From NCBI RefSeq assembly GCF_018143015.1, contig NC_054741.1:57303048-57367047 (forward strand): a stretch of 64,000 nt of DNA, written 5' to 3'. This DNA comes from Lytechinus variegatus (lineage: Eukaryota; Echinodermata; Echinoidea; Temnopleuroida; Toxopneustidae). The notes under the pieces are model-generated. The model did no database searches. It saw nothing but the letters and a program-made list of their open reading frames with translations, and was not told the origin of the DNA. Position numbers and translations under genes: made by a program. Positions 27,246 to 57,234 of the stretch are shown in pieces; within the stretch, counting starts at the first letter, position 1, and every line of letters begins with the position of its first letter.

Positions 27246-29822
27246 CATATTGACTTAAAAACAGATTGTTTTAAGGGCAATTCAATTTTCTTGACGGAGC
27301 TTATCTCTTGAGCAAATTATGTTTTATCAAATTATGATTTTTTATCATAACATTTCCTTTACCCAGGCAACTGTGATTCTCATTCGCTTCCTTTTCTTTC
27401 TCCCTTTCGTCATTTTTTTTTAGGCCAGCCGATTTGGGGGCAAGTGTCCCCGTAGTTACACAACTGCTTCTTCACCAAAAAAAGGGATATGGAAGATCCC
27501 CCCTTTCTCTCTCTCTGTGTGTTTCTGTTACGTCATTAAACTCCTCCTCTTTTCATCTCTTTCTGTCACTTTTTTTACTATTTCTCTTTCCTTCTCTTCC
27601 TTCAATTCCGGCCATATGGATATCGCCCTATTTCTTCATACCTCATACTCAAGCTTCATTAAATCAGACTTCTAAACGTCGATTATCGAGAAAAATCATT
27701 CTCACGACCTGTCTGAAAAAAGAGTTACGGCAAATTCAAATAAAACCCAATCGAATATTATCTCCAGTATCATCATTCTCTCCATCTCATTTTAATGTTG
27801 ATTTGAATCTCTTTCTTTGTAAGACAAGCCCCCGATGGGCGTGTCATAAAAATCTAGTTTTTGTTCTTATCCAATATTTAAGGAATTCAGTGTCTGGTGA
27901 TGTGTACGCGTATCAAGAGAAAAGTCACTGACATGGCACGCCCACTGGAAAAGTAAAATGTGTCAATGCCCATGTGTTTAATAGGCCATGTCTATGCTCA
28001 AGGCCAGACTGCTTAACATTATCAAGTAGAACAACCTTGGAAATAGGAAACCTTGGCACAATGTGAAGGTACTGTTAAATATTAAGAGGGTTTTGCGATG
28101 AGAGGTGTTCAATTATAAGAAATGCAGGTATAAACAGAGGGGTGTCATTGGTATACTTATCGTCTTGTGAGGATTCTTAATAAGAAAGAAAGAAGGGATC
28201 CAATTTTATAACAAATATGATAAAAATATCAACGGCTTAACTAGAGTAACTACTTCAACTGAACAGGTTTCACCTGAGACATCTGTATTTCAAACTCGTG
28301 TGATTTTAAGGTTAGTGACGTCCCAGGTAATAATAAAAGCTAGGTCAATGAGGTATGGTAACGCGAGGCCGTACGCAGAAAGTTTTTTTTCCTCGAGAGC
28401 GAAGCGACCGAGCTAGTCATTGGGGCACTAAAATTGCATCCTTATAAGTGAAACTGAATGATTTTGTGCACACTTTTGGTTATTTTCTGTGAAAATTTTC
28501 AGTCAAAATTTTAGATTTTCGAAATTTCTGAGGGGGGGGGGGCAACCGCATGCGTACGGCCATGGGATCAGGAGCTTACTATCGGGCCTTGATGCTAAAG
28601 AAGTCGATATAGATATTACTTTCATGATAATTATATACCACAGGTCTAAGTCCTGTCAGTTCCAGCAATAGTCAAGCCAATAGCATTCGAATCAATTTAA
28701 TTCGTTTCAATTAAAGTTTTAGTTTACTTCCATTCAAACATAAAGCAGTGTGATATAAATCTGATACAAATTAACGTATCGACATTTTAAACAAGAACAG
28801 TATAAAATAGAGTATATTATGGAATTGATAATAAGGGGGAGAGGTCCGCTAAAAGCATCTATTGAAAAGTGTGGATCCAACCCCCCCCCCCCCTCTCTCT
28901 CCACTCCAGATATATATTTCTTTTTTTTTAGATTTCTTGATTTCCGACTCAACAACGTACGATATAGCGGAAACAATACAAATTCATAAGATACATAAAT
29001 ATTGATAATGAATAAATGAATTTATTACGGGATGTTTATGTATAATTATGCAGTCCAGCTAACCAAAGTAGTATTGAGTGCAAGATGATTCCATTTGTTC
29101 CATTGTGTCGAACGGAGCAGGGTATTTTAGAAGAACAAGAACATTGCGGTATTTGTCTGAAGACATCGTCAGAGATGCGAAAGAGGACAAGTTTAGTTAA
29201 ACTACATCAAAACTTGTATTTGATCTTCTGTCTTATTTTCACCCTTTTTTCTTTCCTTTTATATATTTTTTTTCCTACTTGAATATTAGATGGCGGAAAC
29301 CCTGGCCCCTGTCCCTTCTTTTGGAGCTGCCCCGATGTGAAAGTCACATTGACATCAATGAATATAATCGAGGTGAATTTTCCATATAATCATCGAATAA
29401 AATTAATGTTTAAATCATAAAAAAACATCAAGATCACGTACATCGGGCCTGAAATATACACAGACAATGATAGATGTGGTTCGATCATATAGCTTTTTTT
29501 TAAAAAAAATACACATATTAGACACACAATACTCATAATGTATATAATAAAATAAACAAATGCTGGAATTAGAAAAAAATTAATGCCTATTCAAAGAACA
29601 GTAGTCCTGAAATAAAATTCGCTGTTTTGTAGTTAATAAACATGATAAATCATACTTTCATTGAGAAAAATACGAATCCACTAAAAAGACCGCATACTTA
29701 CACTAACGCAATCATTATCACAAAAGAAGAAACAAAATGAGAATTCGGAAAGAAGAAGGATCAAACATATATACGACCATGTAAATAAATGGCGACTTTG
29801 TAGAATTACGAATTTGTAGAAT

Positions 29823-45344
<15,522 letters not shown>

Positions 45345-46154
45345 CTAAAAACAAACATTACCCAAACTATGAATAATCTAAGGAATAATAATATCTTCAC
45401 ATCTTCACAATATTGATATATATATATATATATACTTCCCTAGATTAATTCTTGACTAGTATACTATAAACAATCTAAGGAATATTATCTGTAAATCTTC
45501 ACAATATTCATCCAGGTGATTCCCTAGATTAATTCCAGTATTCAAAGGAATAATTTCTTCCAATCTTCATAATACTCATATGTCTTTAATCTCACAGCAG
45601 TCCTCAAAATGTTTTACGTATAACAAGAAAATGACTCCTTCCTAAAAAGAATTTCTTTTAGTACAAATCCTTTCTGATTTCTGAGATTCAAAAGTTACTA
45701 AATCTGTGTCCTAGAATAACTCAACTCCTTCATATTAATTATTAATTAACATGACATTTATTAAATTGGAGATAGTTTTAGTATAAACTAACACTCTTCT
45801 CTTTTATATAGAATTCACTGGTCCTTTTTAATGACCTTGACTTTCTCAATGGCACAATCATAATACAAAATGAACAGTAATCAAAAATCATTTTCACTTA
45901 CAGTTTGACGTCTGTGACTAAAGGCAGGAAATCATCAGGAAGGCCTCAATTCTCAGCAGTCATGTTCTTGATGCTTAAAATTGAAAATGCAGCGCTATCT
46001 GCCCTAAATCCAAGTCTAAAACTTCAATTTTCTAATAGCATTTCTGAACCAATGACCCATAGGTCCTCCCTGTTTGACTTCTGAGCAGATAGTGAAGCCT
46101 TAGTGCTTGGTAAGGCAACACACCCAATGCAAAAATGTTACACCTGTTAAGCCA

Positions 46155-46335
46155 GGGAGAGTGCACTGGAGCCTAACAATGGTTTATTCAGTCCAGGACT
46201 TAATTGAGCATAACAATAGGGGATAGCATAGGAGCATAGCAAAGTTTGAATCCTTAACAATGGCAGGGAATCGAACCCCTGACTTGAAAGGATATAGTCA
46301 GGCCTTAGACTACTGTTTGTCTGATGTTGTCGTAA
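46155..46335 (-). mobile_element. tRNA-derived SINE head
   Basis: On the minus strand a tRNA-Leu-like head: ggcggcttagcatgtcgcc, then gtcaggggttcgattccctg with a perfect B box at about 46270. The extra arm and acceptor pairing are degenerate, and downstream sequence is unlike a tRNA gene. Confidence 0.6.
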
Positions 46336-46649
46336 GGCGACATGCTAAGCCGCCACTATCTTTTTTAAACTTGAAGATGAATAATCCAGTTGGGTGTACT
46401 TCTTGGTTGTGACTTCAATTAAAGAAAAAGGGACAATAATCATGACACCGTGTAGGAGACATATACGAAGTGGTGTCATTCTCATAGACCCCACTCCACA
46501 TGGCATATTCACATCATTCTGATTTTTTTTTCATATTGTTTTATTCTGATTCCATGAACAAAAATATATAACATTTCAATTTAACATTTCAAAACACATA
46601 ATATTTTACATTTCATATTTGGACTTTTTTCACTAACTTAATACAACTT

Positions 46650-46676
46650 TGGTGTGCGTGTGTGCGCGCGCGCGCA
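46650..46676. repeat. (TG/CG)n microsatellite at the LINE 5' junction
   Basis: tgtgcgtgtgtgcgcgcg directly before the LINE. TG-rich repeats resume at 48595-48655 after its stop codon. Confidence 0.85.
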
Positions 46677-46689
46677 TGGATGCATGCAT

Positions 46690-48582
46690 CCACGTATAAC
46701 GTATAACCATGTATAACGGAATTAGTAGTTGTGTAATGAATGGAGGTTTCTCCACTGGTTATTTTGATATTAAGAAAGGGTTAAGGCAGGGTGACCCACT
46801 TTCACCGTATCTGTTTTTGGTAGTTATAGAAACCATGGCTCACGCGCTTAGGAATGACAGTGTTATTAAAGGAGTGGAATTTGGTGATTCTGTAGTTCGA
46901 CAAATTTTATATGCCGATGACATGACTTTGTTTGTTAGGAATGAAACATCAATTAAAAGAATACAGGACATATTCCAAGCTTTCCATGACTTAAGCGGTT
47001 TAAAGGTTAACATAGAAAAAACTAATATAATGAGGATAGGAAAAAACAGGAATGACCTGGGAACACTACCATTTGGCAATATTGTAACGGAAATGAAAAT
47101 TTTAGGCGTATATTTTTCCTTGGATGTAAAGAGGATGGAAAACCTGAATTATAAGGAGATTTTGAGTAAAATAAAAAGGATTCTGGGATGGTGGAAACAG
47201 AGAGACGTGACAATAATGGGGAAAGTACATTTGCTTAAGACATATGCCTTGTCAAAACTGAATCATGTTTCGTCATCATTAGTTGTTCCAAAGTGGGTAG
47301 TAACAGAGATCAAGAAAATTTGTTTTGAATTTGTATGGAACGGAAAAGACAGAATTAAAAGAGACATTAATTACCAGGACTACGGAAATGGCGGCTTAAG
47401 GATGATAGATTTTGATTTATTTGTGAAAACTCAAAGAGTAAGGTGGTTTGAAAACGGTTGCTTTATGGAGAAAGAAATATGGGCTGGAAGCGTTATTTTG
47501 ACTATAGCTTTAGAAAAGTGGGAGGTAGGTTTATTTCACTCTGTAATTACGATGTTAAATTATTAGATTTAAAAGCACCAGTGTTTTATTTTGATATGTT
47601 AAGGGCTTGGCAAGATATGGAGGAAAATCGGAATTTTAGTGCAGGAAAAGCTAATCCAATTTTTTTCAATAATAAAGATTATATTTTGAGAGGTAAAATG
47701 ATTTTTGATGAAGACTTGTTTAAGAAAAATATTTATCTAGTAGGTCACATTCTCGAGGAAGAGCAGGTGAGAACAATCGATTATTTTCATAATTTAGGTT
47801 TGAGTGCTGAAAATATCATGGAAATTTGGAAGTTAACTGATGTAATTTTGAAAAGCGGAAAATATAATGGGAATTTCCACCATTTATGCTCGAATGACGT
47901 ACACAAGTACAATATCTCTTTGAAGTTGTTTGGAAAGATAATTTTACTGAAAGATGTACCTTCTAGAAAGGTTTATGAAAATTTTGTAATAAATTTACAA
48001 CATCTCTATACTTTACAAATAAGGGATGGCCACAATAATTTTGATGTCTCAAAAAAAGAAATCTCAGGAATATTTATAAGACCTAGAATCACAATAATCT
48101 TACCAAAAGTAAGAGAATTTCAATATAAATTACTTCATGGTGCAATATACACCAACGAACATTTGTTCAAATTTGGTTTTAAAGATACTAATATCTGTTC
48201 ATTCTGTAAACATAACCCGGAATCTTATGAACATTTATTCTGGCTTTGTAATGATGTTAAAGCTTTATGGCAGAGGGTCATTGAAAAACTTAGTTTGATA
48301 AAGCTTCAAAATGCAGAGTGGAAAGATATACATGTGGGAATTAATGGATCCGATCTTGAAGTGAAATTTTGTAACACGGTAATCTTTTTAATGAAATATA
48401 TCATTTTTAGGTCAAGGTCAGAAGGTAGAGTTCCTACTCAAGAAGAGAGTATTCAGAGAGTCGTAGAATATCGAAATGAAGAAAAAGCAATAGCTATTAA
48501 AAGGAACAAGTTAGACAAGCATTTATTAAAATGGGAGAGAATGTACCGAAATGGCAGGACTGAGGGCGATATCCAGGTGTGA
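46690..48582 (+). mobile_element. L1/Tx1-like LINE, 5'-truncated, nearly whole RT and C-terminal part
   Basis: Two overlapping open frames, 46709-47566 and 47458-48582. The first has the RT palm motifs GLRQGDPLSPYLF and YADDMTLF, then SGLKVNIEKTN, WWKQRDVTIMGK and GGLRMIDF. The second has a Cys/His tail, CSFCKHNPESYEHLFWLC (CX2C..HX4C), and ends DKHLLKWERMYRNGRTE. One frameshift near 47460 separates them; otherwise few lesions, so it is fairly young. The endonuclease and ORF1 are absent. TG/CG repeats abut it on both sides. Confidence 0.88.
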
Positions 48583-49059
48583 TTTGGGAGTAAGTGACTG
48601 TGTAGGTGTGTGTGAGGGTGTATGTGTGTATGTGAGGGTGTGTGTATGTGTGTTTTGGGGGGGAGGGATAATGAAGTTTTCCTTTGGGATGTTTTTTTTT
48701 TTTTTTACTTGTCGATTTCTTTTTTTGATTTGCTTTGTTTTTGATGAGTGCAAGCCAAGTAATCTCATATAGTTTTAAATCATTGTTGAATATTTGATAC
48801 ATGAAAGGAAAAGTGTTAGGCATATTATATGTATTTTTAAGGGGATCCTAGTGTCAGTATATCTATTTGTTAATTGGTTTGTTTTGGATTTGGGTCTACT
48901 TTGTTTTGTTCTTTCTTTGTATTCCATGTATAAATAGCCCTCCACAAATGTGCAAGGGAAGACTTTGATTGGGCGGGGGGTGGGAGGAGTGGTGTTTCAA
49001 CCATTTTTATAACTGATTTCATTGTTTCTCCTTTAAGTTATATATGATTTATGCTTGTA

Positions 49060-51116
49060 CAGTGGCGGATCCAGAGGGGGGCGCCCCGGGCGCGCGCCCC
49101 CCCTATTTTCGCCGGATTTTTTTTTTTTTTTTTTTTTTTGGATGGTTATATTTACTGGATTGGTACAATGTAGTCAATTTCAAGGGCTAGATCTAGTCAA
49201 AACTATATTTTAACTTACGCTCATGGCCTTTGTGTATGCACAAATGCACCTCTGTCATACTGTATTGCAATATGTAAATTCCGGAATTCCAGGGCGCGCA
49301 AGTCGATTGGTTGGAAAGTTGCACCACTTGTAATCGGGAGTTTCAGTGCAGTGACCAGTGTGAAGATGTTGGATTGGATATCATTTTTTTCCCGAAATTT
49401 TGTTTTTTTTTGTAACATGCGTTTGTCCGTCTTTATGGCAAATACATGTAAATTGTAAGTAACAGATCGCGAGAGAAAGTGTCAACGATGCGAATGATAA
49501 TGTCTATCCCCGAGATTATTCTTCACTCAAAGATGAAGCCCTATATCGGGCGCCACGTGCGCAGCATTATCATTCTGCCTTGGTCATGTACGTTTTCACT
49601 GAAATGTATAGGTCAGACATATTTGTATTTAATGTAAACTAACTTTTACACTTTCTGGTAGATTCAGAGGCACATTATCCAGGGCGCCCCAACTAAGTTT
49701 CGCCGAAGCAATCATTCCAACGAATTTATTATCAAGGAGCAAAATTGTATATTCTCAATCACCAGTCGACCCCACTCCGCGTTTGCTGTGTATAGGCAGC
49801 TATATGTCAGCGTAAGGAGCGAATATTTTATGTGACGGGGGGGGGGGGGTGGGGGTTGGGGGGAGAATAAAAATACTTTCGTGCTGGGGAAAAACGTCCC
49901 GAGGACACATTGTGTATTGTTAAAAAGTAGAAATTGTGACATTAACCCCCCCCCTTACCCCATTTTTAATGTTTGATAATCTATAGGTTTGCTGATTACA
50001 ATATATCTTTTAAAAAAATTGCCAGCAAAATCGAAAAAAAAATAGTTTTAAAAATCTAGGGGGGGACGACCTTTTACTTTGTTGGTTGGAAAGCTACATG
50101 TAGTATACATTGATTCAACATGTAGGAAAAACATCAAATTGGAAGCCTATATGAATTCATGGTCTAAACAAGTTGTAATTTCATAAATGAAAAGCTTACA
50201 AAATGCCTTCTGAACTCTGTATACCGAAGACGAGCCTCGGTTATTTTACATTTTCTGTCACTGATAGTTATAACTTATACAATTATGGACTGGATATCAA
50301 AGCTCCTTACATGTATTTTCTAGCATTTTATCATTGACCTTATTTAATTATTTGTGGTATAGTTTTAACAAGTGCTTCGTAAAAATTGATTATCTTATGT
50401 TAAAATAAATATAAATACAATTTCATCCTGGCTGGTCATAAGTTAAGATGGCAACGCGATGAGAGACTTTGAACGTAAACAATAAAAATGATGAGAATCC
50501 CCTTAAGAAGCATTATATTACTTTGAGGTTGTGCAGAATGACTGGATTATTGAAGATGATTTGAAAATAATACGAGGGAAATGGTTGATTACCAGAAGAT
50601 GATGTCGTTTTTTCTGTAGTTTGTAACAATTTACTGTGCATTTTGGGGAAAAAAGAACCAAATTTTATGCATGTTGCCATACGACTAAACAATTCTCGTT
50701 TGAAACACAATGTAAATACACAAATGACAATAAACAGAATGGATTATTCGGAACTTATCGATTACAAGTCTCAGTTTCGTATCATTTAAATTTGACGTTT
50801 CAATCACACGATGCAAGCAAGTGAAGAGCCTTTGCCAAATGTATGTTTTGAATGACCGCTTATACGGTGTGTGACTGAAAACCAGCTCCTAAATGAGTCA
50901 GTATGTGTCTTTTATTCATGAAGTTACAGTGATTTAAGTGTGCATTTTTCTTCTAAAGGTGCTCTCAAAATACGACTTTTGGACATGATTTTTTGAAAAA
51001 GTCCTTGCCGTGGGAGGGGGGTATCCCCCCTCCCACACCCTCCCCCCGCTCGGTCGCTTCGCTCCCTCGCCGCTAGCGCCCCCCCCCCCTATTTCAAAAT
51101 CCTGGATCCGCCCCTG
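49060..51116. mobile_element. Putative 2 kb hAT-like element with ggcggatcc ends
   Basis: Left cagtggcggatccagagg, right inverted caggggcggatccaggat. Both ends run into G/C-rich blocks (gcgccccgggcgcgcgcc; gcgctagcggcgagggagcg). The 8-bp flanks do not match, so the ends may belong to different insertions. No transposase frame recognised. Confidence 0.45.
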
Positions 51117-52768
51117 CCCCTTGACATAATTTTAATGCACTTTTATGGGAAAGGGTGTTGTGTTTCGAATGATTATCAGTCTTGTTTGGGGTTCAATTGA
51201 AAGCCTATATGTGCTTACACTACGAACATGGTGTCCACGTTGGATGACAGAGGCCCCTTTCCAATTGTAATGTCCCATTTTGCTACAAACCATGGCGTTC
51301 ACGGGATGTTAAACATGTACAATGCAGTGTATTTCGTGTTTAAAGCAGAGCCAAGTAAAATACCATAACGGATTTAACTCTTATCTTATCATGACTAAAA
51401 TTAGGAGAGGAATATGATGCAGTGTTTGTAAGACATTTCTTTTTAAATGGCGCAGAATGGATTCATATTCTTTAGAAATTTATCCTGCATGTAACCATAT
51501 TCCAAATCCTACATTATCGTCAATACATTTTGAGTGCGTTTTGCTCTTGACAAAAAATATATACATATTTCTTCCAATGCCTGAATAAACAGGTAGGTTT
51601 AAAGTCTCACACGCATAATTAAAATGATTGCAAGAAGGTAAAAAAGTATTCATTCCATCCAAGCAATTTCCAACATTTCCAGTTTTCCAGTTTTTTTACT
51701 TCTATTTTTGTTTATTTTTTATTCATTAAATATATGTATTGTTTATTTCTTTATTTTATCTTATTTTTTATTCATAAAATGTACTTATGAAACGGGGCCT
51801 TCGCCCTACAAGCTCTGCTATTTAGTTGGTCTCCTTCTCTTTCGATTTCATAGTATTATTATATTATAGAAATGATTTATATGTTATATTTTGTAAATAT
51901 GTATATTAAACTATCATTGTAAATGTAAAAAGATTGAAAGAGAAAAATAAATGAATTGAATTGACTTAACAAATTGGCGCATGCATATTTTGCTGTTAAG
52001 TGTTCTGTTCGTTTAACAAGAATATAGTTTATTTTCACATTGTGGTTTTAACCGAGTTGCAAAATGAGTATCGATCATCATTAACGATAACGAAAATGAA
52101 AAACTTTCTTTGATCATTGGAGTGCAACTTGCAATGCTTCAGTGATCATTCCTTCATATTTTGCCTAGTCTGTAGACATAAATCAGAATGAGAGCTTGCA
52201 TCAATTGCTGTTGACTTGTTTTCACAACTTTGCAAAAACTTTTTTGTTCATTCTTCATCAGAATTTGTATTGTTAAACTTGATCAAAGTCACTGCTGTGG
52301 CACACAGACAAAAGAAATCTGAGTCGTATTAAGTATGTTTAAGTACGTTTTCTACCCGACATTTATTAAAGCTTTTCATAGACCAAGTGTTTCACAATTC
52401 TCATTGACACGAAGATTCAAATGCTTGCAATTTGCCCCATTTTAATAAAAGAATGCTACAAGTAGGGCTAATTTGTTTGTTGCATTTATATTTATCTGAC
52501 CACGCAAAAATCATCTTGAAATGAGAGACAAATTCAGAGAATAGGTCTAAACGTAGTTTATAAAAATCCATATCACTATTTTTGGTCAAATACATTTAGG
52601 ACACAGTAATTTTACTCAACATGACCCTAACATTCATGACAAACAAGACACACAATATACTATTAACATTGTAATAAACACACAGATAAGACACCCCAAA
52701 CGCTACTTATACCAGTATCACAATCTCGTAATTGCATCATCCCCTCATTCAAAATGTCAATATACATC

Positions 52769-53041
52769 AGGGCCCGTCTTACAAAGAGTTACGATCGATC
52801 CGATCAATTGTAACTATGGAAAGCCAGCAAAATCAACATATGAAATGCAGGTTTGTTAAAAAAATTCTAGATATGAATGTATATCCATAAAGTCATTGAT
52901 TTCTTGACAATCTGGTGTGTTTTTCTTTATTTACAAAGGACATTTTAAAATTTCCTGAAGAAAAAAAATTATGACACTGATGGATTTCCATAGAGTTACT
53001 ATTTGATTGGATCAATCATAATTCCTTGAAAGACAGGCCCC
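52769..53041. mobile_element. Foldback MITE, gcccgtcttacaaagagttacg family
   Basis: Left gggcccgtcttacaaagagt, right inverted ggggcctgtctttcaagg, both followed by inverted gattgatccgatcaat and taactatggaaa words. A degenerate copy follows to about 53325. Confidence 0.7.
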
Positions 53042-54469
53042 AGGACCGAATCTACAAGGAATTATGATTAATCTAATCCCTTACTACTATGAAAAGCCAC
53101 CAACAACATATTTTTACACCATTAAATAAGCTCTGCCAATTGAAAAAGGAAAAGAGCATGCATTAGTAGTGAAAGCAATAAAGCACACAAAAGTGTGCTG
53201 CCTGCTTTAGAGAGCAATTTAAAAGAACACATTCACATACATTTTAAATGATCGCGTTACTGGCTTTCCATAGTTGAGATTGATGTGATTAATCAGAGCA
53301 CTTTGTAACACAGTGCCCCATAATTTTTTTTTAAATCACCAGGTAGCAAATATTGCAGCTTAATTTCATGACATCACAGGAAAAATTTGTTTCTAACATT
53401 TCAAAAATATTTCCTGGTATTTTAAATCAAATTTCTCTTACATATAACTACAAATATTCAAATCTATGAAAATTCATCATTATAAAAAAATGAATGCTTA
53501 GCGCACCTTCACACCAAAAACATTTTTTACTTGTGTAAAAGCGATATTATCACAATGTTAAATACTCCAATGAATCTAAATTTCACTTTTCAAAAGAGAC
53601 ATTAGCCCTTGGCTTGCAAGTGTGGAGTGATGTGTAAATAATAAGGGAAACTGTTGTAAGAGATAAATATTGCAATCATTGAATATGACACTTATATTAC
53701 AAGTAAAGTTTGAGGTTGAACATTTAGTGAAAGAAAGTCATAACGGGGAAATAAGGAGAATAACAAATCATAGGGAACTTGATTCTGACACTGAAATTTA
53801 GAACAAAAATCACTCATCTATTCCATTATGGGCAATTTCATGTCATATCGAGTATCAAAGTAGATTGCATACATATACTTATGAATCATTTGGCTATGCT
53901 GGGGAAGATATTCAAAATTTAGAGGTCGAACAGAACTAGGTTTGACAGGAAATTTTATGGTCTCAAAACACTCGTCTATCTATTTTATTTCATTTCAAGC
54001 AATTTCATATCATAATAGGTCTCAAAGTAGACCGTAATATTGTATTTATATCGTTGAGGCCAAATGTAAATGCTTTCAAAACAAACAAGAACAATTCCAA
54101 ACCTGTATTATCCCTCCTCTTTAAGCAAGGCAAAGGGAATCTTCTACACTACTTGATGTCAATTTGGTATTATTGGGTAATTTGAAGATTGGTGCCGACA
54201 ACTGCATTTGGTGTTTGGTCAATTATTACACAAGCTACGGCAACACACAGAAATAAGGTTTGATCGAAAGACCAAGGTCATTTCAAGTTGAGCTATCAGA
54301 TATTGTAACCCGTACATCGAAGAGAAGACCGCTGCAAAAGCATATCACAAGAGTCTGTTTTGTGTTCAGGGCATACATAGTTGGTGGAGTGCAAGGCAAT
54401 GAGCATACCCAAACTCAACTATTGTTGTGTAACATGTGAAATAACATCATTCACCAAGATAGTGGGGAG

Positions 54470-54725
54470 GCAAGTGAACTGGCAATAGGTAAGTGCATAG
54501 TATGCTCTGTAACTCATGATAGTGATTATTCACCTGACTGCTAAGAAAGCATGGATGCTTATAAGCAAGCAACCAGAGGACAGACGGCTTAAGTTCCTCC
54601 CCGAGAGACCTGGTAATGAGGATTAATGCCTTGCCAAAGGGCAATAGCACTCCAAGCGGGAATCAAACCCGGGTCACCGGAATCCAAAATCCCCGCTCTA
54701 ACTCCCCCAATATTGTATGCATGGA
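54470..54725 (-). mobile_element. tRNA-derived SINE
   Basis: On the minus strand: gttagagcggggattttgg, B box region ccgggtttgattcccgctt, then a body with tttggcaaggcattaatcc, cctctggttgcttgc and a tail agtcaggtgaataatcac. This body-tail layout is common in echinoderm-type SINEs. Confidence 0.7.
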
Positions 54726-56650
54726 ACACCAAGCAGACTTTTACGACATAATTTTGCAGTAGTCCAATGGTCAAAATTCAAATCTCAAACTCCCTGTTAC
54801 CAAATTTTATCATTATTTTCATATGTCCACATTTGGTGGTAAGAGCTCTTTGTAATAACACGAAGACCAACACAAACAGCAAATCAAAATTGACGTCGAA
54901 CTTGATAAGACACCGTCAAGTGTCACTTCATATTATTCATATGGTAAATCATTGCTTGAATTACCCATTCAACAAACTTTGGCAGAATAGATTGAATTGC
55001 AGTATAAAACAAACTTCAGTAGCATGTAACTGTCCTTTGCTAGATAGTTAGAATACAGTTTGATAAATAAAACTAAAGATAAACATGAAATAAAACTATG
55101 TATGTACATGTGTATAGATATACATTCAGAACTTTTCAGAATTGATTGACTTGATTCAGGCACCCAAAAACATAGGCGAGTAGAAAAGTAGAAAATAAAT
55201 CTTCAATACCAGATGAATGAGGAATGTGACTTGCAATCTTCTGTTAAGTTTAGAATTAGACAAACTTGCAAAATAGACAAAAATCATGTTTAGGTGCCAA
55301 AGAAACTAAAAGATACAAAGGTACAAATTCAGACATTTCCCTGAAAATTGGGGGTGCCCACCCTGCCTCCCACCCCCCCCCCCCTTCTCACACCTGTTCT
55401 GTTGTGCATTAGAGCTTGTATTTCCCAATTCTCCTTGTTATAGACCTTATGCAGAGCTGCCAACCTGAACAAGAACATTTCAGTATTTTTAAAGCTGAAA
55501 ATCAGTATTTTGGTGAGGTAATCAGTATTTTCGAAGAAATACCATAGGACAACACATAAAACTGAAACTTGAGAAATCAGTATTTTGCATGAAACCATCA
55601 GTACCCTTCTCATTTTTCAGTACTAAATACGTAAAATCCGTACTACTTGGCAGTTCCGCTTATGTATTTGACATCATAACCTTAAAGTACCCTCCCTCAG
55701 AGAATATGGGAATATGTGAGAATGGAGATGCAAAAGCCTCCAGCCTCTGAGAAGGATGATGTTGATGCATACGGTCTATTACCAAAAAAAATCAAAATCA
55801 AAACTGAATACTGTATGAATACACAAACGTTGAGATACAGTTTTCTACATGAAAGTGCTAACTGTCTCTCTATTCTACATTCCAGGACCACATTCCATAA
55901 AACTCGCTATCAATGAAAAGGTGACAGTCTTCAGGAATAGAAGCTTCTGAAATATTTCAAATGACCTAGGGTAATTTCATAATTCCAGTGAATCCAACCC
56001 CTTGTAGGCAGGATTTCCTGATATGATTAATATTTTGCTTCTAGCTAATATGAAAAGGTATAATAATACATTCTTGTGATTTAAGTATTTCATGAAGTTG
56101 TGAAGTGAAAACAAAATGTGGCTGGACACATAATTAATTAATGTTTTTATTTTTTATTTTTTTATGAAATTGCCCCTGATGAGAGCCATACCATGAACAA
56201 GTAGGCCCTATGTGAGGGTTTCAAATCTACTGAACTACCCCAGATGCATACACAGTCTAGCCCCCATGTTACATAGAAATGTGTTTGATCCAATCAATAT
56301 CGCCTATGGAAAGCCAGCAACATCATCATGTGAAATGCATACCCTTTTCCAAAATAATCTCTCTTTGTTTTTGTATTGAAGGGACAGTGTATACACTAAA
56401 ATGTACTTTATATAGAGAATTATGAGGCGGGTAGCTTTCCATACTTTTAAGATTGAATGGAACCATTAAATATGTCTGTAAGACATGAACCCTGGGACCA
56501 GTTTCAGAAAAGATTATGATAATCATTTGCCATTATGATAATACCATGGTACAAAAGCTCTGAGGCTAATTGAAATTGAGGTTTCCATAGTAGTTCCATT
56601 TTAAGTTACATGTACCATTATCATAGTATTCGAGAAATGGGGGTCCATAT

Positions 56651-57234
56651 CCCCGGGTTAGGGGGGGGGGGTTCACTTCCATCGACCAGTGGATATCATG
56701 TGTGTCCTTGGGGTATGAAAAGGCACCCTAAATGCATATTTTCAATGATCTGAAAATGCCCCCTTAACAAGTAGAGCTGTGTAAAACCCTAGCCTTAACA
56801 AGTATTGGATATAAAACCCTGCCCTTATAAACAAGTTTCAGCTCCAGCACCCACCTTTAATGGGCATGAAACCTAACCCTTAATAAGTTTTCCCCATATG
56901 ATTGTAGACATCCTGTGCATTTCACTGGCATGGAGTACTGGGAAACAGTTCATCACTTATAAATTTTCTCAGGAGTAGATCGGAACCTCAACACATTATA
57001 CTGGTGCAAAATTTGCACCGATTAAAAAAATCATATTTTAGTCTTTTTACACCCTTGCAAATCAGACCCTTATCATGTAAATGACATACAAAAAAGTATA
57101 CCCTTTTTTCAGCAATTTGATGTTTTTGACACCCTCATTACGTTACATACTAAACATGCTGCATCATGCCCTTTTTACATGCTTTCTTGGACACCCACGA
57201 TATCCACTTGTCAATGGAAGTGGCCCCTCCCCGG
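56651..57234. mobile_element. MITE with G/C-rich ends (copy 2), abutting the gene C stop codon
   Basis: Same family as 1084-1636: left cacttccatcgaccagtgg and the cccttaacaagta phrases, right inverted cacttccattgacaagtgg. Flanks tccatat and tcaatat may be a decayed target duplication. The right end is 7 bp from the gene C stop codon, so any gene C 3' UTR runs into it. Confidence 0.8.

Larger units (their letters stand above)
23662..29822. other. Intergenic region between genes A and B
   Basis: Upstream sequence of gene A, a satellite array, a LINE remnant, C/T-rich sequence (27360-27610) and AT-rich sequence without recognised genes. The regulatory region of gene A must lie in its first part, but I could not recognise specific sites. 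Confidence 0.5.

Noticed and set aside
27434-27931. 165-codon plus-strand frame
   Set aside because: Low-complexity Ser/Leu/Phe-rich start from C/T-rich sequence, no domain, intergenic.
46225-46335. Possible tRNA-Leu gene on the minus strand
   Set aside because: The head looks tRNA-like, but pairing is degenerate and it continues into non-tRNA sequence, so it was called a SINE head.
49060-51116. A whole hAT transposon with transposase
   Set aside because: Ends look related but there is no matching target duplication and no transposase frame; kept only as a putative element.
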